Shown in pieces: positions 1-8,853 of a DNA stretch of 64,000 nt. This DNA comes from Maritimibacter alkaliphilus (GTDB lineage Bacteria > Pseudomonadota > Alphaproteobacteria > Rhodobacterales > Rhodobacteraceae): positions 25,595 to 89,594 of the forward strand of contig NZ_JAHVIT010000009.1 in the NCBI RefSeq assembly GCF_019801605.1, read 5' to 3'. Under the pieces are notes generated by a model. The model saw nothing but the letters and a program-made list of their open reading frames with translations, was not told where the DNA came from and searched no databases. The position numbers and the translations under genes are program-made. The stretch's first letter is position 1; each line of letters opens with the position of its first letter.

Positions 1-2
1 TC

Positions 3-617
3 GGGGCGGGCACGGACATCAGCTTTGATGTTGCCGTGGCGCATCGGTACGGACTGACGGTTCATATCTTTGACCCCACGCCCGGTGCCAAAAAATACTA
101 TGATCGGGTGCAGAACGGCATCCGGGAGGGCGCCCCGGAAAAGATCATGCGCGATGAGCAGGAACGGCACTGGTACCGCGTGCCGGCATCTGTCCTCGAC
201 AAGCTGCATTATCATGAGATCGGGATCTGGGACGCCGACGAGGTCGTGAAGTTCTACAGCCCGCAGAACGAGGCGCATATCTCGCATTCGATCGTGAACC
301 TGCAGCGGACGGAGACCTATTTCGAGGCCGACGTCCGGCGGCTGTCCACCATTGTCGCGGACCTCGGCGTGTCGCCCGACATCATCAAGATCGATATCGA
401 AGGGGCGGAATATACTGTTCTGGCCGATTTCAGTAAGCAGGACTGCCGGCCGCTGGTGTTCTGTATCGAGTTCGATGAGTTGAACCACCCGATGGATGAC
501 AACTGGCCGGACCGGATTGCGGGTGCCGTCGCTAACCTTGCCCAGCTCGGCTATGCTTGTACCTATGCAACGGATGACGGGCTGTGCTTCGTGCGCAAGG
601 ACGGCCTGCCTGGCTGA
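3..617 (+). CDS. FkbM-family SAM-dependent methyltransferase (5' end outside window)
   Basis: The reading frame is open from the first bases of the window. It begins with a GAGTDISFDVAVA-like stretch followed by VHIFDPTP, which is the family's SAM-binding region, so the gene starts upstream and only the last ~204 residues are seen. The later motif DIIKIDIEGAEYTVL is the hallmark of FkbM methyltransferases, which O-methylate sugars or other small acceptors. The GTG at 36 lies inside the conserved domain and is unlikely to be the start. The gene sits at the head of a nucleotide-sugar and glycosyltransferase block, so methylation of a glycan residue is the likely role (inference). A strong hairpin follows 27 bp after the stop. 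Confidence 0.85.
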   Translation, partial: GAGTDISFDVAVAHRYGLTVHIFDPTPGAKKYYDRVQNGIREGAPEKIMRDEQERHWYRVPASVLDKLHYHEIGIWDADEVVKFYSPQNEAHISHSIVNLQRTETYFEADVRRLSTIVADLGVSPDIIKIDIEGAEYTVLADFSKQDCRPLVFCIEFDELNHPMDDNWPDRIAGAVANLAQLGYACTYATDDGLCFVRKDGLPG

Positions 618-643
618 CGTCGCCTTGGAGGCCACTTTTTATC

Positions 644-676
644 CCCTCCGGAAAAATAGACTCATTTTCCGGAGGG
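644..676 (+). terminator. Rho-independent-type terminator after the FkbM gene
   Basis: Perfect 12-bp inverted repeat, CCCTCCGGAAAA (644-655) and TTTTCCGGAGGG (665-676), around a 9-nt loop and followed by CTTCTTGATATT. It ends the FkbM transcription unit 27 bp after its stop codon. Confidence 0.75.
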
Positions 677-747
677 CTTCTTGATATTAATAGATTATCC
701 CAATAGCGTTATTCTCATACCAGTGCATAAAGGTTGGGGAGATATTT

Positions 748-1296
748 ATGGGCGATGCGCGAAAATTCCCTCGCGACAGGAATGACTACTGGGCAAAAAG
801 GCAGGACGCCCTTTTCTACAGATATACGACCGATATGGTTGAGAAATTTGCGCCAGATGCCGAAAGTGTAATTGATGTCGGGTGTTTCGTATCGCCCATC
901 GTATGCCAGTTGGACTGGATACCGAAGAGATTTGCCAACGACATTCAGTATATCCCGGAATGGGAAGACGTGCCTGACGTTACATTTGTCAAGGGTAACG
1001 CATTCGAACTGGATGTCGAGGCCTTGTGCGGCAAGGCGTCTTTTGACGTGGTGATCAGTCACCAGACGATCGAGCACATCGATGACGCCAAGGGGTTTGC
1101 GGAATCCCTCTGCCGCATGGGGAGCATGGTGATCTGTTCGACGTCGTACGAGGTCGAGGGGGGGCTCGTCCCCGGGCATGTGCAAGACCCGATCAGTCTG
1201 AAGAAGTTCGAGGGATGGTTCCCGCGCCCGGCAAAGTCCGTCCTGATCGAGCGTCGCGGGGACCCGAGATTTGCCAATATCCTGGGCGTCTTCTGA
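748..1296 (+). CDS. Class I SAM-dependent methyltransferase (methyltransf_11-like)
   Basis: 182 residues. SVIDVGC (about residues 40-46) is a glycine-poor motif I for SAM binding, NDIQYIPEW follows as the acidic-loop region, and FDVVISHQTIEHIDD is the post-motif typical of small-molecule methyltransferases. The ATG at 748 is preceded by GGGGAGA at suitable spacing. It is shorter than most relatives (200-250 residues) because the C-terminal part after the DxxEHI motif is compact. Neighbours are an FkbM methyltransferase and GDP-fucose synthase, pointing to glycan methylation, but the acceptor cannot be read from sequence. A- and T-rich codons are more frequent here than in the genes that follow, so it may have a different history. 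Confidence 0.75.
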   Translation: MGDARKFPRDRNDYWAKRQDALFYRYTTDMVEKFAPDAESVIDVGCFVSPIVCQLDWIPKRFANDIQYIPEWEDVPDVTFVKGNAFELDVEALCGKASFDVVISHQTIEHIDDAKGFAESLCRMGSMVICSTSYEVEGGLVPGHVQDPISLKKFEGWFPRPAKSVLIERRGDPRFANILGVF

Positions 1297-1554
1297 CTGG
1301 TCGCCATCGACTGTCTGACGTCATGTTCGCCGGGAGCCTGTCCGCCCGCCGGTCGGATGCGACCGCTCCGTGACGCGGCGGAGCAGGCACAAGCTGGCGT
1401 CCTTTGGGGACGGCGTGCGACTGTGCTGTTCTGACCTCATATGGCTTGCGGCTTTGTGCTTGGCAGGGGCTGCGGGACGTTCGAAGGGTTGTCATGTGGC
1501 AGCACCCATCCTAAAGCCGTGGGGCGCTGAATTTCAGACCGAAGGACGATAGAT

Positions 1555-2520
1555 ATGCGGATTTACATCGCGGGTCACCGCGGCATGGTGGGCGGCGCCA
1601 TTCTGCGCAACCTCGAGGCCCGCAAGGCGGCCGGTGAAGCGCTGGAGCTGATCACCCGCACCTCCTCCGAGCTCGACCTGCGCAACCAGCAGGCGGTGGC
1701 GGATTTCATGCAGGCGGAAAAGCCCGACGTGGTGATCCTCGCCGCGGCCAAGGTGGGCGGTATCCATGCCAATAACACCTACCCGGCCGAGTTCATCTAT
1801 GAAAACCTGATGATCGAGTGCAACGTGATCCACCAGGCCTTTGCCGCCGGGGTGAAACGCCTGCTGCAACTCGGCTCCTCCTGCATCTATCCCAAGGCCG
1901 TGCCGCAGCCGATGAAGGAAGACGCGCTGCTGACCGGCACGCTGGAGCCCACCAACGAGCCCTATGCCATCGCCAAGATCGCCGGCATCAAGCTCTGCGA
2001 GAGCTACAACCGGCAGTATGGTGTCGACTACCGCTCGGTCATGCCGACGAACCTCTACGGGCCGGGTGACAACTTCCACCCCGAGAACTCCCATGTGCTG
2101 CCCGCGCTGATCCGCCGCTTCCATGAAGCAGCGCAGAACGGCACCGAGGAGGTGGTGATCTGGGGCTCGGGCAAGCCGATGCGCGAGTTCCTGCACGTCG
2201 ACGACATGGCCGAGGCCTCGCTCTTCGTGCTCGATCTCGACCGCGAGACCTACGAGGCCAACACCCAGCCGATGCTGAGCCACATCAACGTGGGCACCGG
2301 GGTCGACATCTCGATCCTGGACCTGGCGAAGATGGTGGCGAAGGTGACCGGCTACCAGGGCAAGATCAGCAACGATCCCTCCAAGCCCGACGGCACCATG
2401 AAGAAGCTGATGGATGTCAGCCGCCTGGCCGAGATGGGCTGGACGGCGCGTGTGCCGCTTGAGGAGGGGGTGCAGGGCACCTATGAGTGGTTCAAGCAGG
2501 CCGAGGGCCTGCGGCTGTGA
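1555..2520 (+). CDS. fcl: GDP-L-fucose synthase
   Basis: 321 residues, normal for the family. It converts GDP-4-keto-6-deoxy-D-mannose to GDP-L-fucose by epimerisation and NADPH-dependent reduction in the cytosol. Visible are the N-terminal Rossmann motif [10 protein letters not shown] (residues 7-16), SSCIYP with the catalytic Ser, YAIAK as the SDR YxxxK pair, and [13 protein letters not shown] in the substrate-binding region. The start ATG at 1555 has AGGA 8 bp upstream. The partner GDP-mannose 4,6-dehydratase (gmd) is not in the window and may lie upstream. The mannose-1-phosphate guanylyltransferase and the GT10-like enzyme downstream complete a GDP-fucose make-and-use route. Confidence 0.95.
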   Translation: MRIYIAGHRGMVGGAILRNLEARKAAGEALELITRTSSELDLRNQQAVADFMQAEKPDVVILAAAKVGGIHANNTYPAEFIYENLMIECNVIHQAFAAGVKRLLQLGSSCIYPKAVPQPMKEDALLTGTLEPTNEPYAIAKIAGIKLCESYNRQYGVDYRSVMPTNLYGPGDNFHPENSHVLPALIRRFHEAAQNGTEEVVIWGSGKPMREFLHVDDMAEASLFVLDLDRETYEANTQPMLSHINVGTGVDISILDLAKMVAKVTGYQGKISNDPSKPDGTMKKLMDVSRLAEMGWTARVPLEEGVQGTYEWFKQAEGLRL

Positions 2521-2597
2521 GCCATATGGCCTGATTGAAAATGCAGCGCGCCCCTCACTCGGCGTGCCAAAATTGACTGGACTAGAGACTACTCACC

Positions 2598-4088
2598 ATG
2601 GCGATATCTGTAAGAGACGCTTTTTCTCGCGGCTATATTATTACTTCGCGTGCACCCCAAGAAACAAAAGATTTTATCGACAGGTTTTTGGGCGATACAC
2701 AGCTTTCCAACTACGAGCTTCGGGCCGAGTTAAATGACGATACGTCTGCAGAGCAAGGTCGCCTCTCGATCTGGACCTGCCCCCGGTCGAATATCTCCAG
2801 CATGCGGGCGCCGGACGCGGACGGGAACTTCGTCCTTGTCTGCGGTTTCGTTCTGGACCCCTGGGGTAAGGAAACGGACATTGACCGTATCCAGGAAGAA
2901 CTTCTGGAGCGTCTGAAAGAAAGCCGAGAGCGCTTTCTGTCTGGCGTGGACGATCTGAGCGGGACGTTCTTCATCGTCTACAAGGACAACGGGCGCTATT
3001 TCATCCTGCAAGACGCAGCGGGCATGAAGCCGGTGCATTACTGTGTCGACGGTCAGGGCGAGCGCTTCGTCTCGTCGCACGAGTTTCTCAACAAGACCTT
3101 CGCGAAAAAAGGTGAAGACCGGTTCGTAAAGGGTATTTTCGATCTGGCGGTGTCGCTGGGGCAAGCCTCGGCCTACGTTCCCGGTGTGAGAACCCTCACG
3201 AAAGACGTTCTCAAGCTGACCTCGAATACAGAACTGTGCCTCAATGACTTGTCGGTACGGCGTTTCTATCCCCGCCGACCTCTGCGCGGCGCGATCTCCT
3301 TCGAGGAGGCGCTTGAGACGTTTTCCGAGACCCTGCGCGTGCAGGCGAACCTGCTCTCTTCGCTTAACCGCACACTGCGGGTTGCGGTGACGGGGGGGCT
3401 CGACTCTCGCGTCTCGATGGCGGCTTTCACAGATAGCGGCTTCGCCAATGTGAAGTTCTTCACGTATAACAACGGTCGGGACCTGCAGTCGGACACGGAC
3501 GCGGCGCGCGCCCTGTGCGCACGTGTCGGCGCGAGCCATGAGACCTTCGATCTGGCAGAGGACAGGTACCCGACAGGGCTGCTCAACATCGTGCCGGGCC
3601 TGAAGCACCAGTCTCCGCTGCCCGTGAACCCGCGGGTCATGGCGATGTACAACGAGTGTTTCGATCAAAGTGACATCTTGATAGACTCCTACGTGGCCGA
3701 GATCGGTCAGTCTTTCTATCGGCTCAGCGGACAGATTCCTCCGGATGTCCCGACGGCCCAGAACATGTCTCAGCTCTGGTCCTTGAAAGTCTGGAACAAC
3801 CCCGACAGCATTGCGCTGATGGGGGAGTACATCAAGAAGACGGGCTTCAAGAACGTGGAGGGATACGATTGGAGGGACCTGTTCTACTGGGAACACCGGA
3901 ATCCCAAGTGGGCCTCCGTGCGGGCTTCTGAGTGCGAAATGTCCGTCGATGTCTGCATCCCGTACAACAACCGGCGGCTTCTGGAAGTGGCGTTGAGGTT
4001 GCCTCTCGAGACGCGGCGCAGCTCTGAGTTGTGGCGGCGGACAGTCGATGTGCTGGCTCCGGCCCTCTCCAGCGCGGAGTTGGTGTGA
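2598..4088 (+). CDS. Asparagine-synthase-like protein with degenerate glutaminase half
   Basis: 496 residues, about the length of short AsnB-like proteins. The N-terminal ~190 residues resemble a class II glutamine amidotransferase fold (DLSGTFFIVYKDNG, AGMKPVHY), but the protein begins MAISVRDAF and has no Cys at position 2, so glutamine hydrolysis is not expected. The C-terminal half has the ATP-pyrophosphatase PP-loop as VAVTGGLDSRVSM (about residue 264), usually SGGxDS, and ends in DVCIPYNNRRLLEVAL, typical of asparagine synthases in polysaccharide clusters. It probably adenylates and amidates, or otherwise modifies, a carboxylate in glycan synthesis (inference). The substrate is unknown and it may be a non-ammonia-transferring ATP-dependent ligase. 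Confidence 0.75.
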   Translation: MAISVRDAFSRGYIITSRAPQETKDFIDRFLGDTQLSNYELRAELNDDTSAEQGRLSIWTCPRSNISSMRAPDADGNFVLVCGFVLDPWGKETDIDRIQEELLERLKESRERFLSGVDDLSGTFFIVYKDNGRYFILQDAAGMKPVHYCVDGQGERFVSSHEFLNKTFAKKGEDRFVKGIFDLAVSLGQASAYVPGVRTLTKDVLKLTSNTELCLNDLSVRRFYPRRPLRGAISFEEALETFSETLRVQANLLSSLNRTLRVAVTGGLDSRVSMAAFTDSGFANVKFFTYNNGRDLQSDTDAARALCARVGASHETFDLAEDRYPTGLLNIVPGLKHQSPLPVNPRVMAMYNECFDQSDILIDSYVAEIGQSFYRLSGQIPPDVPTAQNMSQLWSLKVWNNPDSIALMGEYIKKTGFKNVEGYDWRDLFYWEHRNPKWASVRASECEMSVDVCIPYNNRRLLEVALRLPLETRRSSELWRRTVDVLAPALSSAELV

Positions 4089-4131
4089 CAGTAGACAGAC
4101 ATCTCAAATCCCATTGCTGACGGAGCCACCT

Positions 4132-5103
4132 ATGTCCGATTTCAAGCCTTCCTTCACTTGGCCCGCCAGCGTGCCCTTCCGGCTGTTCTACGAGTCCGGA
4201 AATGTGCGCGTCTTCATCATCGAAAACGTACAGCACAACTGGAACTGGCTCTCCGAATGCGCCGAGGACATCCGCCCGACGGATTACTTCTTTGTGCTCG
4301 GGGGCTGGTACCAGAGCGAGGGGTTCGCGAGCGAGGCGAACCAGATCTTCTCGCTGCTGAACCTGCGCAAGCAGAACTTCTTCATGATGTACAACTCCCC
4401 CCAGGAGCAGAAGAATTTCGAGCGCTACGGCTTTACGGGCGAGATCCTGAACCAGAACGCCTGGCTGAAGGAAAAGCAGTTCGGCGCCACGGGCGCGGCC
4501 AAGAAGTTCGACGCGGTCTACGTCGGCCGCCGGAGCGCCTTCAAGCGCCACATGCTGGCGGAGAAGGTGCAGAGCCTCGCGATCATCGCCGGTGACAACC
4601 ACGGCAACGCGATCTCGCCGGTGCCGGAGCAGGCCTGGCTCAATCCGCACAAGTTCACCCAGGCCGAGGTGCACAAGACGCTTAACGAGTCGCGCTGTGG
4701 CCTGTTGCTCTCGGCGATGGAAGGCGCTTGCTTCGCCTCCAGCGAATACCTGCTGAGCGGTATCCCGGTCGTGTCGACTCCGTCCCTGGGCGGGCGCGAT
4801 GTCTGGTACAACGACTACAACGCGATCATCGCCGAGCCGAACCCGGATGCCGTGGCCGCCGCGGTCGAGACCTTTGTGGCCAATCCGCGCGATCCCGAGA
4901 AGATCATCAAGATGCATATCGATCAGGCCGAGGTGTATCGGAAGCGCTTTGCGAAGGTCTTCGGGGACATTCTCAAGCGGCACGGAGACGGAGATGTGGA
5001 TGCGCATCTCTATTTCCGCCAGAATTTCACTCCGAAGATGCGGGCAGGCATGTGGCACGATGACATCGTGGCGCTCTTCAAAGGCGCCCGGAAGGCATCC
5101 TGA
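4132..5103 (+). CDS. Glycosyltransferase, GT-B group 1-like (paralogue A of a tandem pair)
   Basis: 323 residues from the ATG at 4132, chosen because GGAG at 4122-4125 precedes it; an earlier in-frame start would overlap the previous gene. The C-terminal half has CGLLLSAMEGACFASSEYL followed by GIPVVSTPSLGGRDVWY. This is the acidic E(x)7E-like region and nucleotide-diphosphate-binding loop seen in GT4-type enzymes, with conserved Glu residues. The N-terminal domain is short and unusual (NVRVFIIENVQHNWNWL). The product is roughly half identical to the next gene, so the pair arose by tandem duplication. Donor and acceptor cannot be assigned. The gene is in line with the following nucleotide-sugar genes. 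Confidence 0.7.
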   Translation: MSDFKPSFTWPASVPFRLFYESGNVRVFIIENVQHNWNWLSECAEDIRPTDYFFVLGGWYQSEGFASEANQIFSLLNLRKQNFFMMYNSPQEQKNFERYGFTGEILNQNAWLKEKQFGATGAAKKFDAVYVGRRSAFKRHMLAEKVQSLAIIAGDNHGNAISPVPEQAWLNPHKFTQAEVHKTLNESRCGLLLSAMEGACFASSEYLLSGIPVVSTPSLGGRDVWYNDYNAIIAEPNPDAVAAAVETFVANPRDPEKIIKMHIDQAEVYRKRFAKVFGDILKRHGDGDVDAHLYFRQNFTPKMRAGMWHDDIVALFKGARKAS

Positions 5104-5120
5104 GCACAAGGAACAGCGCG

Positions 5121-6083
5121 TTGGCTGAAACCAAGCACGACTACAAGCCCAGCTATGTCTGGCCGAACCCGGCCTTCCCGTTCCGGGTCTATTACGATGG
5201 TCCGGAATGCCGGATCTTCATCATCGAGAACATCCGGAACAACTGGAACTGGATGTACGAATGGCATGAGCATTTCCGCCCGACGGACATCTTCTTCGTC
5301 TACAGCGGCTGGTACCAGAGCGTCGGTGGCGCCAAGGACACCGAGAAGATCTTCCGCCTGCTTGGCCTGCGGAAGGAAAACTTCTTCTTCATGTTCAACT
5401 CGCCGCTCGAGCAGCAGAATTTTGACGGGTTCCAGGGCGCGGTGATCAACCACAACGCCTGGCTCGACGAGAACCTCGTCATGAAGCCGCTCGGGCTGCC
5501 GAAGGAATACGATGCCATCTACGTGGCGCGACGCTCCGCGTTCAAACGCCATGAACTGGCGGCGAAGGTGGGCAACCTCGCGCTCGTGGCCGGGATCAAC
5601 CATGGCAATGCCGAAGCGCCCCTGCCGCCGCACCGCTACCTGAACGATACCCAGCTGACGCCGGATCAGGTCTGCGAGATGATCAACAAGGCCTCCTGCG
5701 GCCTGATCATGTCGGAGACCGAGGGCGCCTGTTTCGCGTCGAGCGAATACCTGCTCTGCGGTGTGCCGGTCGTCTCGACACCGTCCTATGGCGGGCGCGA
5801 TGTCTGGTACAACGAGTACAATTCGATCATCGCCGATCCGACTCCCGAGGCGATCGCCGAAGCCGTCGAAGAGATGGTGCGCTGGCCGCGCAACCCGGCC
5901 CGCATCCGCCAGATGCACCTGGATCAGGCCAATGCCTACCGGCAGGCCTTCATCAAGGCGCTCGACGGCTTTTTCAAACGGTTCGGCGTGACCAGCGTCG
6001 ACGCCGACAAGTATTTCAAGGATACGTTCTTCCACAAGCTTCGGAAGTCGTACGTTCCCGACTTCAAAAAGATTTTCGGGTAA
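5121..6083 (+). CDS. Glycosyltransferase, GT-B group 1-like (paralogue B of a tandem pair)
   Basis: 320 residues. It probably starts at the TTG at 5121, with AAGGA at 5108-5112, 17 bp after the stop of its paralogue, so the two are co-transcribed. Conserved blocks match paralogue A: CRIFIIENIRNNWNWM near the N-terminus, ARRSAFKRHELAAKV in the middle, and CGLIMSETEGACFASSEYL with GVPVVSTPSYGGRDVWY near the C-terminus. All shared residues around the putative donor site are kept, so both copies look active. Divergence is highest in the acceptor-side half, consistent with two related linkages in one glycan (inference). Confidence 0.7.
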   Translation: MAETKHDYKPSYVWPNPAFPFRVYYDGPECRIFIIENIRNNWNWMYEWHEHFRPTDIFFVYSGWYQSVGGAKDTEKIFRLLGLRKENFFFMFNSPLEQQNFDGFQGAVINHNAWLDENLVMKPLGLPKEYDAIYVARRSAFKRHELAAKVGNLALVAGINHGNAEAPLPPHRYLNDTQLTPDQVCEMINKASCGLIMSETEGACFASSEYLLCGVPVVSTPSYGGRDVWYNEYNSIIADPTPEAIAEAVEEMVRWPRNPARIRQMHLDQANAYRQAFIKALDGFFKRFGVTSVDADKYFKDTFFHKLRKSYVPDFKKIFG

Positions 6084-6140
6084 GGGGCGCAGCCCTGACC
6101 CGACGCGGCACTATTGAAGATCAATCAAGGACCCAGCCAG

Positions 6141-7562
6141 ATGATCACCCCCATCCTTCTCTGCGGCGGCTCCGGCACCCGGCTCTGGCCTCTCAGCCGG
6201 AAGTCCTATCCCAAGCAGTTCGCCAAGCTCATGGGCGAGGAGAGCCTGTTCCAGGCCTCTGCGTTGCGCCTCTCCGGTGAGGGCTTTGCCGCGCCGGTGG
6301 TGCTGACCGGCGATCCGTTCCGCTTCATCGTCACCGAACAGCTGGCGGGGGTCGAACTGGCGCCGCAGGGCATCCTGATCGAGCCGGAAGGGCGCAACAC
6401 CGCCCCCGCGATCCTCTCGGCGGCGCTCTGGCTGGCGCAGAAGGACCCCAAGGCGCTGATGCTGGTGGCGCCCTCGGATCACGTGATCCCCGATCCCGCC
6501 GCCTTCCGGGCCACGGTGCAGGCCGCAGCCCCCCGGGCCGAGGCCGGCGACCTCGTGACCTTCGGCATCACGCCGACCCGGCCCGAGACCGGCTATGGCT
6601 ACCTCGAACTGGCCGCCGGTGCGGATATTGCCGCCACCGCGCCCCAGAGCCTGGCCCGCTTCGTCGAGAAGCCCGAGGCCGCCCGGGCCGAGGAGATGCT
6701 CGCCGCGGGCACCTTCCTGTGGAACGCCGGTATCTTCCTCTTCACCGCCGAGACGCTGATCGCCGCCTACAAGGCCCATGCGCCCGCCCTGCTGGCCGCG
6801 GTCGAGGCCGCCCTGGCCGGGGCCCAGGCCGACCTGGGCTTCACCCGGCTGGAGCCGGAGGCCTGGTCCGGGGCCGAGGACATCTCGATCGACTACGCGA
6901 TCATGGAGAAGGCCGAGAACCTCGCCGTGATGCCCTACGGCCACGCATGGTCGGACCTGGGCGGCTGGGACGCGGTCTGGATGGAAAGCCCGCAGGATGC
7001 GTCCGGCAACGCCTGTTCCGATCATGCCACCGCGATCGATTGCGCCGACACACTGCTGCGCTCCGAGACACCGGGGCAGGAGGTGGTCGGCATCGGGCTG
7101 GAGGACATGATGGTCGTCGCCATGTCCGACGCGGTGCTGGTCGCGCCGAAATCCGAGGCCCAGCGGGTCAAGGAGGCGGTTTCGGCCCTGAAGGCCAAGG
7201 GGGCTGCCCAGGCCGTGCAGCTGCCGCGCGACTACCGCCCCTGGGGCTGGTACGAGAGCCTGATCGTCGGCGGCCGTTTCCAGGTGAAGCGGATCGTGGT
7301 GCATCCGGGCGCGGCGCTGTCGCTGCAGTCCCACCACCACCGCTCCGAGCACTGGATCGTGGTCGAGGGCACGGCCCGCGTGACCGTGGACGAGGATGTG
7401 AAACTGGTGACCGAGAACCAGTCGGTCTACATCCCGCTGGGGGCCGTCCACCGGATGGAGAACCCCGGCAAGGTGCCGATGGTGCTGATCGAGGTCCAGA
7501 CCGGCTCCTACCTCGGTGAGGACGACATCATCCGTTACGAAGACGTCTACGCCCGCAGCTGA
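6141..7562 (+). CDS. manC: Mannose-1-phosphate guanylyltransferase / mannose-6-phosphate isomerase
   Basis: 473 residues from the ATG at 6141 (AAGG upstream), the usual length of the bifunctional type II enzyme (AlgA/ManC/CpsB). The start of the protein has the nucleotidyltransferase signature LCGGSGTRLWPLSR and the lysine-containing YPKQF. FVEKP is present for mannose-1-phosphate binding, along with FLWNAGIFLF. The C-terminal ~120 residues form the cupin isomerase domain, with YRPWGWYESL, QSHHHRSEHWIVVEG as metal-binding histidines, and VYIPLGAVHRMEN. It makes GDP-mannose in the cytosol, the precursor used by GDP-fucose synthase encoded at 1555. A short overlapping in-frame TTG upstream is less likely to be the start. 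Confidence 0.95.
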   Translation: MITPILLCGGSGTRLWPLSRKSYPKQFAKLMGEESLFQASALRLSGEGFAAPVVLTGDPFRFIVTEQLAGVELAPQGILIEPEGRNTAPAILSAALWLAQKDPKALMLVAPSDHVIPDPAAFRATVQAAAPRAEAGDLVTFGITPTRPETGYGYLELAAGADIAATAPQSLARFVEKPEAARAEEMLAAGTFLWNAGIFLFTAETLIAAYKAHAPALLAAVEAALAGAQADLGFTRLEPEAWSGAEDISIDYAIMEKAENLAVMPYGHAWSDLGGWDAVWMESPQDASGNACSDHATAIDCADTLLRSETPGQEVVGIGLEDMMVVAMSDAVLVAPKSEAQRVKEAVSALKAKGAAQAVQLPRDYRPWGWYESLIVGGRFQVKRIVVHPGAALSLQSHHHRSEHWIVVEGTARVTVDEDVKLVTENQSVYIPLGAVHRMENPGKVPMVLIEVQTGSYLGEDDIIRYEDVYARS

Positions 7563-7616
7563 TGCGGGCGCAGGCCGCTGTCTGATCTGTCCCCAGAAAC
7601 GAACGAGGCGTCTCCC

Positions 7617-8792
7617 ATGTCCGGAACCAAAATCGCCGTCGCCGGTATCGGCTATGTCGGTCTCTCCAACGCGGTGCTGCTGGCCCAGCACAACGAAGTC
7701 CGCGCGCTCGACATCAGTGAAGAGCGGGTCGCGATGCTCAACGCGCGCAAATGCCCGATCATCGATGCGGAGCTCGAGGCCTACCTGGCGGGCGAAGAGC
7801 TGAACCTGACCGCCACCACCGACCCGGCCGCCGCCTTCGAGGGGGTGGACTTCGTCATCGTCGCGACCCCGACGAACTACGACCCCAAGACGAACTTCTT
7901 CGACACCTCCAGCGTCGAGACGGTGATCGAGGCGGTGCTGAAGGTGAACGACCAGGCCACCATCGTCATCAAGTCGACGATCCCCGTGGGCTACACCCGG
8001 GCGCTCTGCGAGAAGATGGGCACCGACCGGATCCTCTTCAGCCCGGAGTTCCTGCGCGAGGGCCGGGCGCTCTACGACAACCTGCACCCCAGCCGGATCG
8101 TGGTGGGCGAGCAGTCCGAGCGGGCCCGGCGCTTTGCCGGCCTGCTGGTCGAGGGCGCGCTGGACGAGGACATTCCGGTCCTCTTCACCGAGGCCTCGGA
8201 GGCGGAGGCGATCAAGCTCTTCGCCAATACCTACCTCGCCATGCGGGTCGCCTTCTTCAACGAGCTCGACAGCTATGCCATGAGCCACGGGCTGAACCCG
8301 ATGCAGATCATCAAGGGCGTCAGCCTCGATCCGCGGATCGGGGATCACTACAATAACCCCTCCTTCGGCTATGGCGGCTACTGCCTGCCCAAGGACACCA
8401 AGCAGCTGCTGGCGAACTACTCGGAAGTGCCGCAGAACCTGATCCTCGCCATCGTCGAGGCGAACCGGACCCGCAAGGACTTCATCGCCGAGCAGGTCCT
8501 CGCCCGGGCGCCCAAGCGCGTCGGGATCTTCCGGCTGGTGATGAAGGCGGGATCGGACAACTTCCGCCAGAGCTCGATCCAGGGCGTGATGAAGCGGCTC
8601 AAGGCCAAGGGCATCGAGATCGTGATCTACGAACCGGCCATGGAAGAGGAGGAGTTCTTCGGCTCTGCCGTGGTCCGCGACCTCGACCAGTTCATGGCCG
8701 AAAGCGACGTGATCATCGCCAACCGCCGCACCGCCGAGCTGGAACCGGTGGCCGGGAAGGTCTTCACCCGCGACCTCTTCGGCGCGGATTGA
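7617..8792 (+). CDS. ugd: UDP-glucose 6-dehydrogenase
   Basis: 391 residues, normal for the compact bacterial form. It oxidises UDP-glucose to UDP-glucuronate with two NAD+. The NAD-binding motif [10 protein letters not shown] lies at the N-terminus, and TIPVGYTR and [11 protein letters not shown] follow in order. The catalytic Cys is in [15 protein letters not shown], and [16 protein letters not shown] is the C-terminal UDP-binding stretch. GAGG at 7605-7608 precedes the ATG. It lies 54 bp after manC in the same direction, so both nucleotide-sugar genes are probably one unit. The product suggests an acidic polysaccharide. Confidence 0.95.
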   Translation: MSGTKIAVAGIGYVGLSNAVLLAQHNEVRALDISEERVAMLNARKCPIIDAELEAYLAGEELNLTATTDPAAAFEGVDFVIVATPTNYDPKTNFFDTSSVETVIEAVLKVNDQATIVIKSTIPVGYTRALCEKMGTDRILFSPEFLREGRALYDNLHPSRIVVGEQSERARRFAGLLVEGALDEDIPVLFTEASEAEAIKLFANTYLAMRVAFFNELDSYAMSHGLNPMQIIKGVSLDPRIGDHYNNPSFGYGGYCLPKDTKQLLANYSEVPQNLILAIVEANRTRKDFIAEQVLARAPKRVGIFRLVMKAGSDNFRQSSIQGVMKRLKAKGIEIVIYEPAMEEEEFFGSAVVRDLDQFMAESDVIIANRRTAELEPVAGKVFTRDLFGAD

Positions 8793-8853
8793 AGCCCGTA
8801 CCGAAGCTCCTGTTGAAGCCCCGGCCGAGACCCGGTCGGCAGGGCGCGGCCGG

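Noticed and set aside
1370..1552. Small plus-strand frame between the methyltransferase and fcl genes
   Set aside because: 60 codons, no Shine-Dalgarno, no recognisable motif, and codon use unlike the neighbours. The 258-bp gap is better read as the fcl leader.
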